A DNA stretch of 64,000 nt from Hyphomicrobium sp. 99 (GCF_000384335.2 NZ_KQ031382.1:3731545-3795544); one strand, 5' to 3'. Positions 52,535 to 61,674 are shown, counted from the stretch's first letter. The notes: generated by a model not told the origin, from the letters alone. A program made the numbers and translations.

Positions 52535-53314
52535 ATGAACCGAGACTTCGGAGCCAGAAGCACGCCATATTCGAAGGTCGCCGAAGTCACGATATTTTTC
52601 TGGATCATGAAGATCCTGGCGACGACGCTTGGCGAAACCGCCGGCGACTTCATTTCAATGACCCTCGGCCTCGGCTACTATTTCGGCCTGACAATCACCT
52701 TCTCGATACTCAGCGTCATTTTGTGGCTGCAGATCGCCGGCAAGACCTATCATCCAGCCCTGTTCTGGACGGCGATCATCGCAACGACAACGGCCGGCAC
52801 GGAAATCTCGGACTTCATGGATCGCTCGTTGGACCTGGGCTATTTCGCCGGTTCGATCATTCTGGCAACCGGATTGGCCCTGAGCCTCGCGGTTTGGTAC
52901 TACCGCGTCGGTAATCTGAGGGTCTATCCCATTGCGACGCCGAGCGCCGAAATCATGTTCTGGCTGGCAGTCTTGTTCTCCAACAGCCTTGGCACCGCTT
53001 TCGGCGATTACCTCGTTGACGACGTTGGCCTTACCTTCATTCAAGGCGCGTTGGTGACCGCGGGAATCATAATCGCTGTAGCCGCGTTACATTACTTCAC
53101 GCGCCTGAATAACGTCATTCTGTTTTGGATCGCTTTCGTCTTTACGCGCCCATTCGGCGCGACTTTTGGCGATTTCCTGACAAAGCCCACCGATGCCGGA
53201 GGCTTGAGCCTGCCTCGCGAGTATGCTTCGCTCATAACCCTGGCGCTTCTGCTGACAGTCCTCTACGTCTCGTTGCGTTGGTCAGGCCGCAAATCTTCGC
53301 CGCGTTCAGAATGA
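52535..53314 (+). CDS. DUF347 repeat membrane protein
   Basis: A 259-residue inner-membrane protein with a fourfold internal repeat, each unit having the pattern W/F...(T/S)xxG...(S/G)D followed by a membrane helix: ATTLGETAGDFISMTLGLGY, ATTTAGTEISDFMDRSLDLG, SNSLGTAFGDYLVDDVGLTF and TRPFGATFGDFLTKPTDAGG. This matches COG4705/DUF347 proteins, which have no firm function. AAGGAC precedes the ATG. It lies between the unknown gene at 51841 and a PAP2 gene. Confidence 0.85.
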   Translation: MNRDFGARSTPYSKVAEVTIFFWIMKILATTLGETAGDFISMTLGLGYYFGLTITFSILSVILWLQIAGKTYHPALFWTAIIATTTAGTEISDFMDRSLDLGYFAGSIILATGLALSLAVWYYRVGNLRVYPIATPSAEIMFWLAVLFSNSLGTAFGDYLVDDVGLTFIQGALVTAGIIIAVAALHYFTRLNNVILFWIAFVFTRPFGATFGDFLTKPTDAGGLSLPREYASLITLALLLTVLYVSLRWSGRKSSPRSE

Positions 53315-53420
53315 TAGCGAGGACGATTGTAATTTCGCACACTGAATGAGCCAATCTTGCAAAGCATACGAAATTGAAAGATATCCGCCCAGATCTCGGC
53401 TTAATGCTCACTGAGTTTCC

Positions 53421-54188
53421 ATGCAAAAACTTCGATCGGGGGAACTCTTGGTATTACGTGAAATGACCGCGCCTCTCGCGGCGATTGCTGCTGGCGATTC
53501 TCAACGCAGAACAGCCAAGACTCTAATCCTCGGCGCCCTGTCCATAGGCATGGTCTCCGCACTTATCTTCGTCGTTTTTCCGGACCTGGATCTTGCAGTA
53601 TCTCAACGGCTTCTAAATTCCGAACATCACTTCTTCGGACGCGACTCACTGGCTTTTGGGGCGGGGCGGCTTTTTTTCAACATTCTTTTTTACGGCGCTT
53701 GCGCAATTGGATTGGTCGGCTGCATCGTTACCCTTTCGACCGGACGTCAATGGCTGACGCTGTCTTCGAATAAATGGCTATTCCTCGCCGTCTGCGTTGT
53801 GGTCGGTCCATTGGCGCTCACCAACCTCGGCTTCAAGGACCATTGGGGACGTGCGCGGCCTCAGACCGTCGTCGAATTCGGAGGCTCCAAGGTGTTCACT
53901 CCTCCGCTGGTTAAATCGCAAGAGTGTCCCAGAAATTGTTCGTTCTTTTCAGGCGAAGCGTCTTCGATCTTCGTTGTGAGCTTCGCTGCTGCTTTCCTGT
54001 TTCCGGCAGCCGCAGGCACATGGATCATTTCAGGACTCGTGCTCGGAAGCCTCTGTGGTTTCGTCCGCATGGCCGAGGGAGCCCACTTTCTCTCCGATGT
54101 GATTTTCGCCGGGGTCTTCATGGCGCTCACCGTCGCGGTTATTCAAATGCTGTTCTCCGCTATCTCCGGAAACAGCGAACCGGTGTGA
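53421..54188 (+). CDS. PAP2-family membrane phosphatase
   Basis: A 255-residue protein with about five membrane helices and the three PAP2 motifs: KDHWGRARP, SFFSGEAS and RMAEGAHFLSDVIFA. In most PAP2 enzymes motif 2 is PSGH; here it is FSGEAS, the form seen in LpxE/LpxF-like lipid A and related phosphatases, where Glu replaces His. That makes a lipid or lipid A phosphatase the best guess. The start is ATG 53421; ATG 53463 is possible. It is convergent with the sensor kinase gene. Confidence 0.85.
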   Translation: MQKLRSGELLVLREMTAPLAAIAAGDSQRRTAKTLILGALSIGMVSALIFVVFPDLDLAVSQRLLNSEHHFFGRDSLAFGAGRLFFNILFYGACAIGLVGCIVTLSTGRQWLTLSSNKWLFLAVCVVVGPLALTNLGFKDHWGRARPQTVVEFGGSKVFTPPLVKSQECPRNCSFFSGEASSIFVVSFAAAFLFPAAAGTWIISGLVLGSLCGFVRMAEGAHFLSDVIFAGVFMALTVAVIQMLFSAISGNSEPV

Positions 54189-54192
54189 GTTC

Positions 54193-55593
54193 TCAGTCGA
54201 CCCGCGGCACCTCATCGAACATCACTTCCACGACGAGTCCCGGCTTGTTATCGGCGAGCGTCACTTTCGCGCTGTGGAGCTCAGCAATAGCCGCAACCAA
54301 GCTTAGGCCGAGCCCGCTTCCACGCGTGGTACGGCTCTTTTCCAAGCGGTAAAGCCGTCTGAACACCTTTTCTCGCTCCGTAGCAGGGATGCCCGGTCCC
54401 GTATCGCGAACTCGTACAATTGGCTGCTGCGCGTCGTTGTGCAATTCCACCTTGATTTCGGAAGCAGGCGGGCAATGAAGGATCGAGTTCTCGATGAGAT
54501 TGACGAAGAGCTGATTGAGGAGTCGGCGGTCGCCTCGGACAATCACAGGACGGGCGGGCGCGCTCGGCGCGTACAAACGATGATGACGCTCCTCCGCCAC
54601 CGCCTCCAGCGCATCAATGATATTCGCCAAGAGGCTGTTCAATTCAACATCGACGAATTTCGCTTTTTGCGCTCCCGACTCGATCTCGGAAATACGCAGC
54701 AGCGCATCGAAGGTATCTGCGATGCTGTCGATTTCACTGATCGACTGATCGACCGCAGCTTTGTAGGTGGCAATGTCGCACGGGCCCGACTGAATGGTTT
54801 CAAGCTTCTGCCGCATGCGGCTGATGGGCGTGCGCAAATCGTGCGCGATATCGACCGAAACCTGCTTCAGGTTGCCGATCAGCCTCTGCAATCGATCGAG
54901 CGTCACGTTGATCAGCGCCGCAACGTGATCGATGTCATCGGACGCGGCGTTTCTCGGTATGCGCCGTTGGAAATCACCTAGGGCAACCGCATCGAGAACC
55001 TGCTCCATCTCCTCGACACGCCGCTGCGCTTTGAGACCTATCAAATAGCCGCCGCCGAGCGCGCAAATGACGGACAAGGCGATACCCCACAACAGTCCGG
55101 TGAGAAGCAACCTTTGCGCGTCTTTGATGTCGCCGTTGCCGTCCCCGACAAAAAGGTAACCGCCCTTTACAGGCGTCCAGGTCCCGACAACCGCATCGCT
55201 CGCTCTCGCCGAGGGCCACTGCCCGACGAGGTTCAAGTCGTTCCAAGGGATCGTCCGCCAACCTTCGAACCGCTCCAACGATTTGACATTGCCGGAAACG
55301 TATTTCCCCTCTCGGTCCGTCAAGAGATAGATGTCTTCATCCGACTGGGCAACGAACGCATGCCTCCCGACGGCCGCCGCGAGTTCGCGAAAGCCGTCAC
55401 TCTCATCGCCCTGAACATCAACGAGCGTCCCGCGCACCTCATCGACGTGCGCTTTCAGATGTTGACCGAGCTGTTGGCTGATGACGAAAAATAAAATCGC
55501 GAAAATGAGAACATTTGTCAGCGTAATAATGAGAGCAACGAAGCCCGCCAACCGGAAGGCCGTCCTCTGAGTTAGTTTATGCGGGCTGGTCAA
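54193..55593 (-). CDS. Sensor histidine kinase (OmpR-system partner)
   Basis: A 466-residue membrane kinase. It has one helix near residues 15-40, a periplasmic sensor of about 115 residues, a second helix (LLLTGLLWGIALSVICALGG), HAMP (about 180-235), an HisKA domain with phosphoacceptor His251 (DIAHDLRTPIS), and a HATPase with NLIENSILH, DTGPGIP and GSGLGLSLV. The start is probably TTG at 55593, overlapping the regulator stop by 17 bases. The regulator gene precedes it, so the pair is co-expressed. The signal is unknown. Confidence 0.93.
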   Translation of the reverse strand: MTSPHKLTQRTAFRLAGFVALIITLTNVLIFAILFFVISQQLGQHLKAHVDEVRGTLVDVQGDESDGFRELAAAVGRHAFVAQSDEDIYLLTDREGKYVSGNVKSLERFEGWRTIPWNDLNLVGQWPSARASDAVVGTWTPVKGGYLFVGDGNGDIKDAQRLLLTGLLWGIALSVICALGGGYLIGLKAQRRVEEMEQVLDAVALGDFQRRIPRNAASDDIDHVAALINVTLDRLQRLIGNLKQVSVDIAHDLRTPISRMRQKLETIQSGPCDIATYKAAVDQSISEIDSIADTFDALLRISEIESGAQKAKFVDVELNSLLANIIDALEAVAEERHHRLYAPSAPARPVIVRGDRRLLNQLFVNLIENSILHCPPASEIKVELHNDAQQPIVRVRDTGPGIPATEREKVFRRLYRLEKSRTTRGSGLGLSLVAAIAELHSAKVTLADNKPGLVVEVMFDEVPRVD

Positions 55594-56254
55594 TGATGTA
55601 ACCCAAACCTCTCACCGTGCGGATGAGAGGCGTATCTCCCGGCCGGTCTATTTTCAATCGCAACCGACTGACGTTTGTTTGAACGATTGAGGTTTTGGAA
55701 TCCGACTCCAATCCCCACATCTGCTCGAGGATCATCGACCGCGTGACGACGCGTCCGCGATTTCTGATGAGAATCTCAAGCATTCTGAACTCGCGCGGCT
55801 GCAGATGAATAACCTCCCCGCCGCGCCGCACCTCGTGTTTGACGAGATTGACCTCCAGATCGTCGATCCTGAACAGAAAGTCCTGCTTCGGGCTTGGCGG
55901 CCGCCGCCCTAGCGCCGTGACGCGCGCGAGAAGCTCTCCGAGTGCGAATGGCTTGACGAGATAGTCGTCGGCCCCGCTGGCAAAGCCTTCTATGCGATCT
56001 TCGATACCACCAACGGCCGTGAGGAATAGAACCGCGGACGTGACATCCGCCCGACGCAGGCTCTGGACGACGCTGAGACCATCGAGGTCGGGGAGCATTC
56101 GATCCACCACCAGCACATCGAATGAACCAACGACCGCTTTTTTCAAACCATTCACACCGTCGAGGGCTACATCGACTTGATGCCCGTTCAGCGTCAAGCT
56201 GTCGGTGACCAGCCTCGCTGTCTCGGTGTCGTCTTCGATGAGTAAAATCCGCAT
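55577..56254 (-). CDS. OmpR-family response regulator
   Basis: A 225-residue regulator: receiver with acid pair in LIEDDTE and phosphoacceptor Asp51 (VLVVDRMLPDLDG), Lys in YLVKPFALGEL, then a winged-helix DNA-binding domain ending VRTVRGLGYIIDQPA. The ATG at 56254 is chosen because it starts exactly at the receiver. It is the first gene of the pair with the kinase at 54193. The promoter should lie in the 240 bases before 56494, which hold no other gene. Confidence 0.94.
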   Translation of the reverse strand: MRILLIEDDTETARLVTDSLTLNGHQVDVALDGVNGLKKAVVGSFDVLVVDRMLPDLDGLSVVQSLRRADVTSAVLFLTAVGGIEDRIEGFASGADDYLVKPFALGELLARVTALGRRPPSPKQDFLFRIDDLEVNLVKHEVRRGGEVIHLQPREFRMLEILIRNRGRVVTRSMILEQMWGLESDSKTSIVQTNVSRLRLKIDRPGDTPLIRTVRGLGYIIDQPA

Positions 56255-56493
56255 TGCGTCTTCGTATTTACGCGGCCAAACGAATTGAACCGCCTCCGAT
56301 GATTTGGCGTGGAACTCATCGCGGAGAGTGACCAAATTGCGGCCGACCCGCCACCAAACTGTATCTTAAGCGGCCGCTCCCGCGTGGCAAACGGAGAAAC
56401 ATTACAAGATTGGGACACCTCTGCCAAAATCCAAACTCCAACAAACCTAATGCTAGGCTCGGTATTGGAGCATGGATCTTGGCAGCCGCAAAA

Positions 56494-56946
56494 ATGAAAG
56501 CTCTCCCACTGAGAGCTTTGAGAGCTTCCGCAAGCTCGGCAGTCATCGTCGCGTTAGCAGTGACAGCGAGCTACGGCTCGCCCGTCTGCGTTCGTTGCAA
56601 GGGCTCCGAGGCAGCCCTTTCCTGCGTGGTCGACAATTCGGAAAAGGTAGAGTCTGCCCCCTTCGGCCACATCCTTATCGAGCGAGCCTGCCTGAAAGCT
56701 TTCAAATCCGAGGGTCTCGGCCACTGCAAGGTCGCGAGCGACGATGCATGCACGAACGCTCAGGAAAAGCATGTGAGCCTCCACGACGCCAAAGCCGTGT
56801 TGCTGGGGCAGGCTCCGAGCGAACCGCCGAAACCCGCAGCTCTCCCTGACCCTCCCAATCCTCCTCCAGTCAAGGAGGCAGAGACCTCGAGCAATGGCGT
56901 CATGAGCGCTTGGGTGCATATCAAATCGCTTTTTGGATGGAATTGA
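56494..56946 (+). CDS. Secreted Cys- and Pro-rich protein of unknown function
   Basis: A 150-residue protein with a signal peptide (RALRASASSAVIVALAVTAS), a Cys-containing middle (PVCVRCKGSEAALSCVVDNS, GHCKVASDDACTNAQ) and a Pro-rich tail ending AWVHIKSLFGWN. No domain is recognised. The start at 56494 places the signal sequence at the N-terminus, but its ribosome site is weak. Divergent from the two-component genes, it may be one of their targets; that is speculation. Confidence 0.55.
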   Translation: MKALPLRALRASASSAVIVALAVTASYGSPVCVRCKGSEAALSCVVDNSEKVESAPFGHILIERACLKAFKSEGLGHCKVASDDACTNAQEKHVSLHDAKAVLLGQAPSEPPKPAALPDPPNPPPVKEAETSSNGVMSAWVHIKSLFGWN

Positions 56947-57050
56947 CCGGCGGCACGGCGGTCAGAAGTTAACGTCAGGCCCCGCGACGTCGAAACAGCC
57001 GCGGCGACAAAACTGTCGCTGCTCGCGCCTCTTCCCGATATGCAGGCGGG

Positions 57051-58166
57051 ATGACCACACATGGCGAATTCGAAATCTTCCTTGCGACCTCTCCCGGCTT
57101 TGAACCCGTGCTCTGCAAAGAGGCCGAGGCTCATGGTTTCAAGGATCCGAAAGTCATCACGGGCGGCGTGACGGTAAGGGGCGGCTGGCCTGAGGTCTGG
57201 CGCGCAAATCTCGAGCTTCGTGGTGTTGGCCGCGTTCTCGCGCGCATCGGCGAGTTCCGCGCCATGCATCTCGCCCAGCTGGACAAACGCGCCCGCCGCG
57301 TGGTCTGGGGCGACGTCCTGCGTCCCGATGTGCCCTTCCGTGTCCAGGTTTCCTGCAAAGGGTCACGCATCTATCATTCGGGTGCTGCGGCACAACGGAT
57401 TGAAAAGGCTATCCGCGAGGAATTGGGAGCGCCGCTTTCGGCAGATGCCGAAGTCATCATCAAAGCACGCATCGATGACGATCTCTGCACCATCGCCGTC
57501 GATACGTCTGGCGAATCCTTGCATAAGCGCGGCCACAAGGAAGCCGTCAACAAAGCCCCGATGCGGGAAACACTGGCGTCTCTGTTTCTGCGGCAATGCC
57601 GATACGACGGAACCGAACCCGTCGTCGATCCAATGTGCGGTTCCGGAACCTTCATTATCGAAGCTGCAGAAATCGCGGCCGGCTTGAGGCCCGGTCGCTC
57701 ACGGCGCTTCGCCTTCGAGCAATTGGCGACCTTTGATGAAGCCGCCTGGCAGCGTCTCCGCGCCACGACTGATGTGGCGAAACCCGCGCATCGGTTTTTC
57801 GGCAGCGACCTCGATGCAGGCGCGATCCGCATGAGCCGCGCCAACGCGGAGCGTGCCGGCGTCTCGGAGATGACGGAGTTTCAGCAACTCGCAATCACTG
57901 AATTGACCGCGCCAAGCGGTCCGCCGGGCTTGGTCATCATCAACCCTCCCTACGGCGACCGGCTCGGCGACAGAGACGACCTGCGCCCCCTATATCGTTC
58001 GATCGGACAGACGTTGCTCAACCGTTTCGCCGGCTGGAGAGTTGGCCTCGTGACGAGCGAGGCGTCTCTTGCTAAAGCGACTGGCCTGCCCTTCGCCCCC
58101 CCGTTCGGACCCGTGTCGCATGGAGGGCTGCGCGTTAGCTTATTTCTCGCCGGGCCATTGAAGTGA
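57051..58166 (+). CDS. THUMP-domain RNA methyltransferase, RlmL-like
   Basis: A 371-residue enzyme: N-terminal THUMP RNA-binding domain (FLATSPGFEPVLCKEAEAHG ... VSCKGSRIYHSGAAAQRIEK) and a C-terminal Rossmann SAM domain with DPMCGSGTFIIEAAEIA and the catalytic NPPYGDRLG. This matches the RlmL half of E. coli RlmKL, which makes m2G2445 in 23S rRNA, without the fused RlmK half. The target here is inferred. It is a single gene. Confidence 0.88.
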   Translation: MTTHGEFEIFLATSPGFEPVLCKEAEAHGFKDPKVITGGVTVRGGWPEVWRANLELRGVGRVLARIGEFRAMHLAQLDKRARRVVWGDVLRPDVPFRVQVSCKGSRIYHSGAAAQRIEKAIREELGAPLSADAEVIIKARIDDDLCTIAVDTSGESLHKRGHKEAVNKAPMRETLASLFLRQCRYDGTEPVVDPMCGSGTFIIEAAEIAAGLRPGRSRRFAFEQLATFDEAAWQRLRATTDVAKPAHRFFGSDLDAGAIRMSRANAERAGVSEMTEFQQLAITELTAPSGPPGLVIINPPYGDRLGDRDDLRPLYRSIGQTLLNRFAGWRVGLVTSEASLAKATGLPFAPPFGPVSHGGLRVSLFLAGPLK

Positions 58167-58223
58167 TGCCGATCGCGAGTTGCGATCGCGTCCCGAAAAA
58201 GTCCTAAAAAAGGAACGAGAGCG

Positions 58224-59090
58224 ATGACCGATTACACCCCTCCAAAAGTGTGGGTTTGGAACAAGCCGAGCGGAGGCCAATTCGCCAGCATCAATCGTCC
58301 GATTTCGGGTCCGACGCATGATAAGGATTTGCCCGTCGGCCGCCATCCGCTGCAGCTCTATTCGCAAGGGACCCCGAACGGCGTGAAGGTCACGATCATG
58401 CTGGAAGAGCTGCTGGCGCTCGGGCACGACGGTGCGGAATACGATGCGTGGCTGATCAAGATTTCCGATGGCGATCAGTTTGGCAGCGGCTTTGTAGAGG
58501 TCAATCCGAATTCCAAAATTCCCGCTCTGATGGACCGGAGTGGCCGGAAGCCAATCCGCGTATTCGAGTCCGGTGCAATACTTGTGTATCTCGCCGAGAA
58601 ATTCCGCGCCTTCCTTCCGGCCAAAGGTGCTGCCCGTGCCGAATGTCTGTCCTGGCTGTTCTGGCAGGTCGGCAGCGCGCCCTATCTCGGCGGAGGGTTC
58701 GGACATTTTTACAGCTACGCCCCAACGAAGATCGAATACGCCATCGATCGCTTTGCGATGGAAACGAAGCGCCAGCTCGACGTGCTCGACCGCCGATTAG
58801 CGGAGAACGAATTCATTGCCGGCGATACCTATTCGATCGCCGATATGGCGATCTGGCCTTGGTATGGCCAGTTGGTACAGGGCGTCATCTACGGGGCAGC
58901 GGAGTTCCTCTCGGTGAAGGATTATAAGAACGTCCTTCGCTGGGCCGACGTGGTCGCCAATCGGCCTGCCGTTCAGCGCGGGCTGATGGTGAACCGCACC
59001 TCGGGCAAGCCCTCGAGCCAATTGCATGAGCGCCACGACGCCGCCGATTTCGATACGAAGACGCAGGACAAGATAAACGCAGGCGCTTAG
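58224..59090 (+). CDS. yghU: Glutathione transferase-like disulfide reductase YghU
   Basis: A 288-residue Nu-class GST. N-terminal thioredoxin fold with LQLYSQGTPNGVKVTIMLEE (the Thr-Pro-Asn that replaces a catalytic Cys/Ser), then the all-helical domain with GDTYSIADMAIWPWYGQL. E. coli YghU reduces disulfides with two glutathiones. AAGGA precedes the ATG. Convergent with the esterase gene, whose stop abuts its stop. Confidence 0.93.
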   Translation: MTDYTPPKVWVWNKPSGGQFASINRPISGPTHDKDLPVGRHPLQLYSQGTPNGVKVTIMLEELLALGHDGAEYDAWLIKISDGDQFGSGFVEVNPNSKIPALMDRSGRKPIRVFESGAILVYLAEKFRAFLPAKGAARAECLSWLFWQVGSAPYLGGGFGHFYSYAPTKIEYAIDRFAMETKRQLDVLDRRLAENEFIAGDTYSIADMAIWPWYGQLVQGVIYGAAEFLSVKDYKNVLRWADVVANRPAVQRGLMVNRTSGKPSSQLHERHDAADFDTKTQDKINAGA

Positions 59091-59834
59091 CTACTGCGCA
59101 CCGCTGCGCGAAATTAGCCACGCGTCGAGATCCTTGATTTCGCGATCTTGAATTTCATGATGCATGCCAGCATAGGCATGGAATTCGTTCGGCATGCCCA
59201 GACGGTCGAGTTCCGTATGGGCAGCCTTTCCGCTGGCAAACGGAATGCGCTCGTCCGCTGTTCCATGCCCGATGAAAAGCGACGCGCGCATCCGATCATT
59301 TTGCGTGGAAAGCTCGCGCGCATCAAAAGCGTAAAGCGAGCCGCTGAGAACTGCAGCACCGCGAAACCTGCCAGGTTCATACAGAACAGCATGGTAGACG
59401 AGCACCGCCCCCTGGCTGAAACCCGCCAGAAAAACCCTTTGAGGATCGGCGTGAAAACGATCGATCGCCGCTTCGACAACCCTGACGATTGCTCCACGGC
59501 TGAGCCGGATATCCGCCGCGGTTGATGTTCCCTTGCGATACCAACGATAGCCGTGAGCCGGGTCACCGAAAGGCGCGCGCGGCGAAACAACGATGAAGCC
59601 TTCCGGCAATTGCGCCCAGAGGCCTATCATATCGCTTTCATCAGCACCGCTTCCATGAAGCAAGACGATCAAAGGCGGACGTTCGGATGCTTTCGCCGGT
59701 TCGTGAAAGAGATAGGTCAGCTCAACATTCGCTGCCCGCGCGCGGGGCGCAATCGCCGCGCAAAAAATCAGGAACACCAAGAAAAAATTTCGCCTAGCCA
59801 CCCTGCCGGAGATAGACACGATATGATGACTCAT
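59091..59834 (-). CDS. Secreted phospholipase/carboxylesterase-like hydrolase
   Basis: An alpha/beta hydrolase of about 247 residues with a signal sequence (RRNFFLVFLIFCAAIAPRAR). The oxyanion segment is LIVLLHGSGADESD, the nucleophile Ser is in LAGFSQGAVL, the Asp in GHGTADERIPF and the His in GMHHEIQD. This is the carboxylesterase/phospholipase-2 family, here exported rather than cytosolic. ATG 59834 is preferred to a frame-open start 27 bases upstream. The substrate is unknown. Confidence 0.87.
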   Translation of the reverse strand: MSHHIVSISGRVARRNFFLVFLIFCAAIAPRARAANVELTYLFHEPAKASERPPLIVLLHGSGADESDMIGLWAQLPEGFIVVSPRAPFGDPAHGYRWYRKGTSTAADIRLSRGAIVRVVEAAIDRFHADPQRVFLAGFSQGAVLVYHAVLYEPGRFRGAAVLSGSLYAFDARELSTQNDRMRASLFIGHGTADERIPFASGKAAHTELDRLGMPNEFHAYAGMHHEIQDREIKDLDAWLISRSGAQ

Positions 59835-59875
59835 TGCCCCAAACTCAAAACGATCCACCACCCGGATTAAACCAC

Positions 59876-60670
59876 ATGCGCAACTTCCCCGCTCGCCGGC
59901 TGGTGTGCCTTACCGAAGAGACGGTCGAGACGCTATACCTTCTCGGCGAGCAGGATAGGATCGTCGGTGTTTCAGGATATGCGGTCCGTCCGCCGCAAGT
60001 TCGGCGCGAGAAACCGCGTGTATCCGCGTTTACGTCGGCTGACATTCCAAAAATAGAAGCGCTAAAGCCCGATCTCGTCCTCGCGTTCTCGGACATTCAA
60101 GCGTCTATCGCCGCAGATCTTGCCCGTGCGGGCCTCGCCGTTCACATTTTCAATCAGCGCGATCTCGCTGGCATCTTCGCGATGATCCGTACACTCGGCG
60201 CGCTGATCGGATGCCACGAGAAAGCCGATGCTCTCGCCAATTCGCTGAAAGAGCGCATCGAAAATATTCGTGCTGAAACGCGCGCGAGCCTCCGCCGTCC
60301 GCGCGTTTATTTCGAGGAATGGGATGAGCCCCTGATAACCGGTCTATGCTGGGTTTCCGAACTGATCGAAATTGCGGGCGGCGAAGATATCTTTCCCGAA
60401 AAGCGAAGCGAGGCCGCTGCAAAAGATCGTATCGTCACTGCCGCCGAGGTGGCCCGGCGGTCGCCGGATATCATCCTCGCATCCTGGTGCGGCAAAAGAG
60501 TAAGACCCGAAAAAATTCGCGCACGCGAGGGATGGCAGAACATACCCGCGGTGATCGAAAACAGGATCCACGAGATCAAGTCGCCGCTAATTCTTCAACC
60601 TGGACCCGCCGCGCTGACCGACGGCCTCGACGCCATACGAGCAGCAATGGGCTCTATGCGCGCTCCGTGA
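59876..60670 (+). CDS. BtuF-like cobalamin/haem-type binding-protein fold
   Basis: A 264-residue class III periplasmic-binding-protein fold: RLVCLTEETVETLYLLGEQD, VSAFTSADIPKIEALKPDLV, a long linking helix, then PDIILASWCGKRVRPEKIR and LQPGPAALTDGLDAIRAA. Family members (BtuF, HmuT, siderophore binders) are secreted, but no signal peptide is visible from ATG 59876 or upstream. Either the start is misplaced or the protein is cytosolic, as are some orphan BtuF-like proteins. No permease or ATPase gene adjoins it. Confidence 0.8.
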   Translation: MRNFPARRLVCLTEETVETLYLLGEQDRIVGVSGYAVRPPQVRREKPRVSAFTSADIPKIEALKPDLVLAFSDIQASIAADLARAGLAVHIFNQRDLAGIFAMIRTLGALIGCHEKADALANSLKERIENIRAETRASLRRPRVYFEEWDEPLITGLCWVSELIEIAGGEDIFPEKRSEAAAKDRIVTAAEVARRSPDIILASWCGKRVRPEKIRAREGWQNIPAVIENRIHEIKSPLILQPGPAALTDGLDAIRAAMGSMRAP

Positions 60671-60725
60671 TGGCCGACACGAACAACTGCGCAATGTTCG
60701 CTAAGGCGATTTTTATCACGACCAG

Positions 60726-60750
60726 GGAACACCCATAGCCGGAGGGCGTA
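60726..60750 (+). promoter_or_regulatory. Near-consensus EcfG promoter
   Basis: GGAAC-N16-CGTA, one mismatch, 52 bases before ATG 60803. It lies away from the main stress block, so it is less secure. Confidence 0.35.
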
Positions 60751-60802
60751 TTCTGGTAGGCTGATGTGTGGGGGCACGAAGCCAGAGGTAATCGGCTGTG
60801 CC

Positions 60803-61240
60803 ATGTCAAATCGAGTTTATGCGTCGTTATTCTATATCGTTTTGATCGTGGCTAGCTCATGGACCGTCGTGACGGTTGCCGAAGCACTTGCCCGAGAAGC
60901 TCTCACCAAGCTGGCGCTCGCTCCCTCTGCCAAGAGCCGGCCGACGCGTGTGAATGTTGTATTGACTTCGCAGAAGCAGGTCGGGTTCCCGCAGAAAGCT
61001 GGTGACCCCGTCGTTCCAAAGGCGCCAGCAATCTCGGCCGGCGAGCTGGCAAAAGCGCTCGACGAAGCCGAGCACACCGATAAGCAATCCAAAACGATGG
61101 GCGTCGTCGTACGGCCGCGCGTTGCAGGCTGGGTAAAACGAATTCCCAAGCGCGCCATCCCAGAAGATCAACCGAGGCGCGCCGTATCGGAAGAATCCTC
61201 AGGCCGCATCATCATGCGCGCGTTGCGAGCAGATATGTAA
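60803..61240 (+). CDS. Membrane-anchored or secreted basic protein
   Basis: A 145-residue product with an N-terminal hydrophobic segment (YASLFYIVLIVASSWTVVTV), then a basic Pro/Ala/Lys-rich region and ending RIIMRALRADM. No domain is recognised. A hairpin with a G-rich loop follows about 20 bases after the stop. Confidence 0.55.
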   Translation: MSNRVYASLFYIVLIVASSWTVVTVAEALAREALTKLALAPSAKSRPTRVNVVLTSQKQVGFPQKAGDPVVPKAPAISAGELAKALDEAEHTDKQSKTMGVVVRPRVAGWVKRIPKRAIPEDQPRRAVSEESSGRIIMRALRADM

Positions 61241-61262
61241 TCCCGCTGATTTGAATGGAGTG

Positions 61263-61304
61263 GTGGGCACCCGGCGGGGGGAAGAGGGGTGGCCGAGTGC
61301 CCAC
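61263..61304 (+). repeat. Hairpin with G-rich loop after the gene at 60803
   Basis: Arms GTGGGCAC (61263-61270) and GTGCCCAC (61297-61304), extended inward by CGGC/GCCG across one mismatch, enclose a loop rich in G (GGGGGGAAGAGGGG). It lacks a T-run, so it is not a standard terminator. No coding gene is supported in 61241-61461. Confidence 0.5.
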
Positions 61305-61461
61305 GCTCAAAACCTCAATCCGGGGGGAGGATATGAGGTATACACACAATATCAGAAATCCAACAGCGAGAAGTTAACGCGCGACCGATTTTACAAGCGA
61401 CGAAAATTGCTAATATATCCACCGAGCATAACATTCCAGCCAACGCCGATCGTTCGTGTTT

Positions 61462-61674
61462 TCATGCTCGAAAATTGTCTCGGTTTCCTCGGCCCGACAG
61501 TTCGTTGATCTGATCTCGACCCGCATTCACGGACGGTCGCGCCCTTTCGATTTTCATTCGATCGCGCGGCGATAGCGCCTGCTCCCAGGCTCGCGCCAGG
61601 GCGTAAATGAGAACGACCCCGAAAACGTAGAGACTTGCGATAAACATGATGACGGGAGCAGCATCTCCGGACAC
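61462..61674 (-). CDS. Small membrane protein of unknown function
   Basis: A 70-residue product starting at GTG with an excellent AGGAGG site: VSGDAAPVIMFIASLYVFGV then a membrane helix and a charged tail (RAWEQALSPRDRMKIERARP). The longer open frame upstream lacks a ribosome site. No family is recognised. Confidence 0.6.
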   Translation of the reverse strand: MSGDAAPVIMFIASLYVFGVVLIYALARAWEQALSPRDRMKIERARPSVNAGRDQINELSGRGNRDNFRA

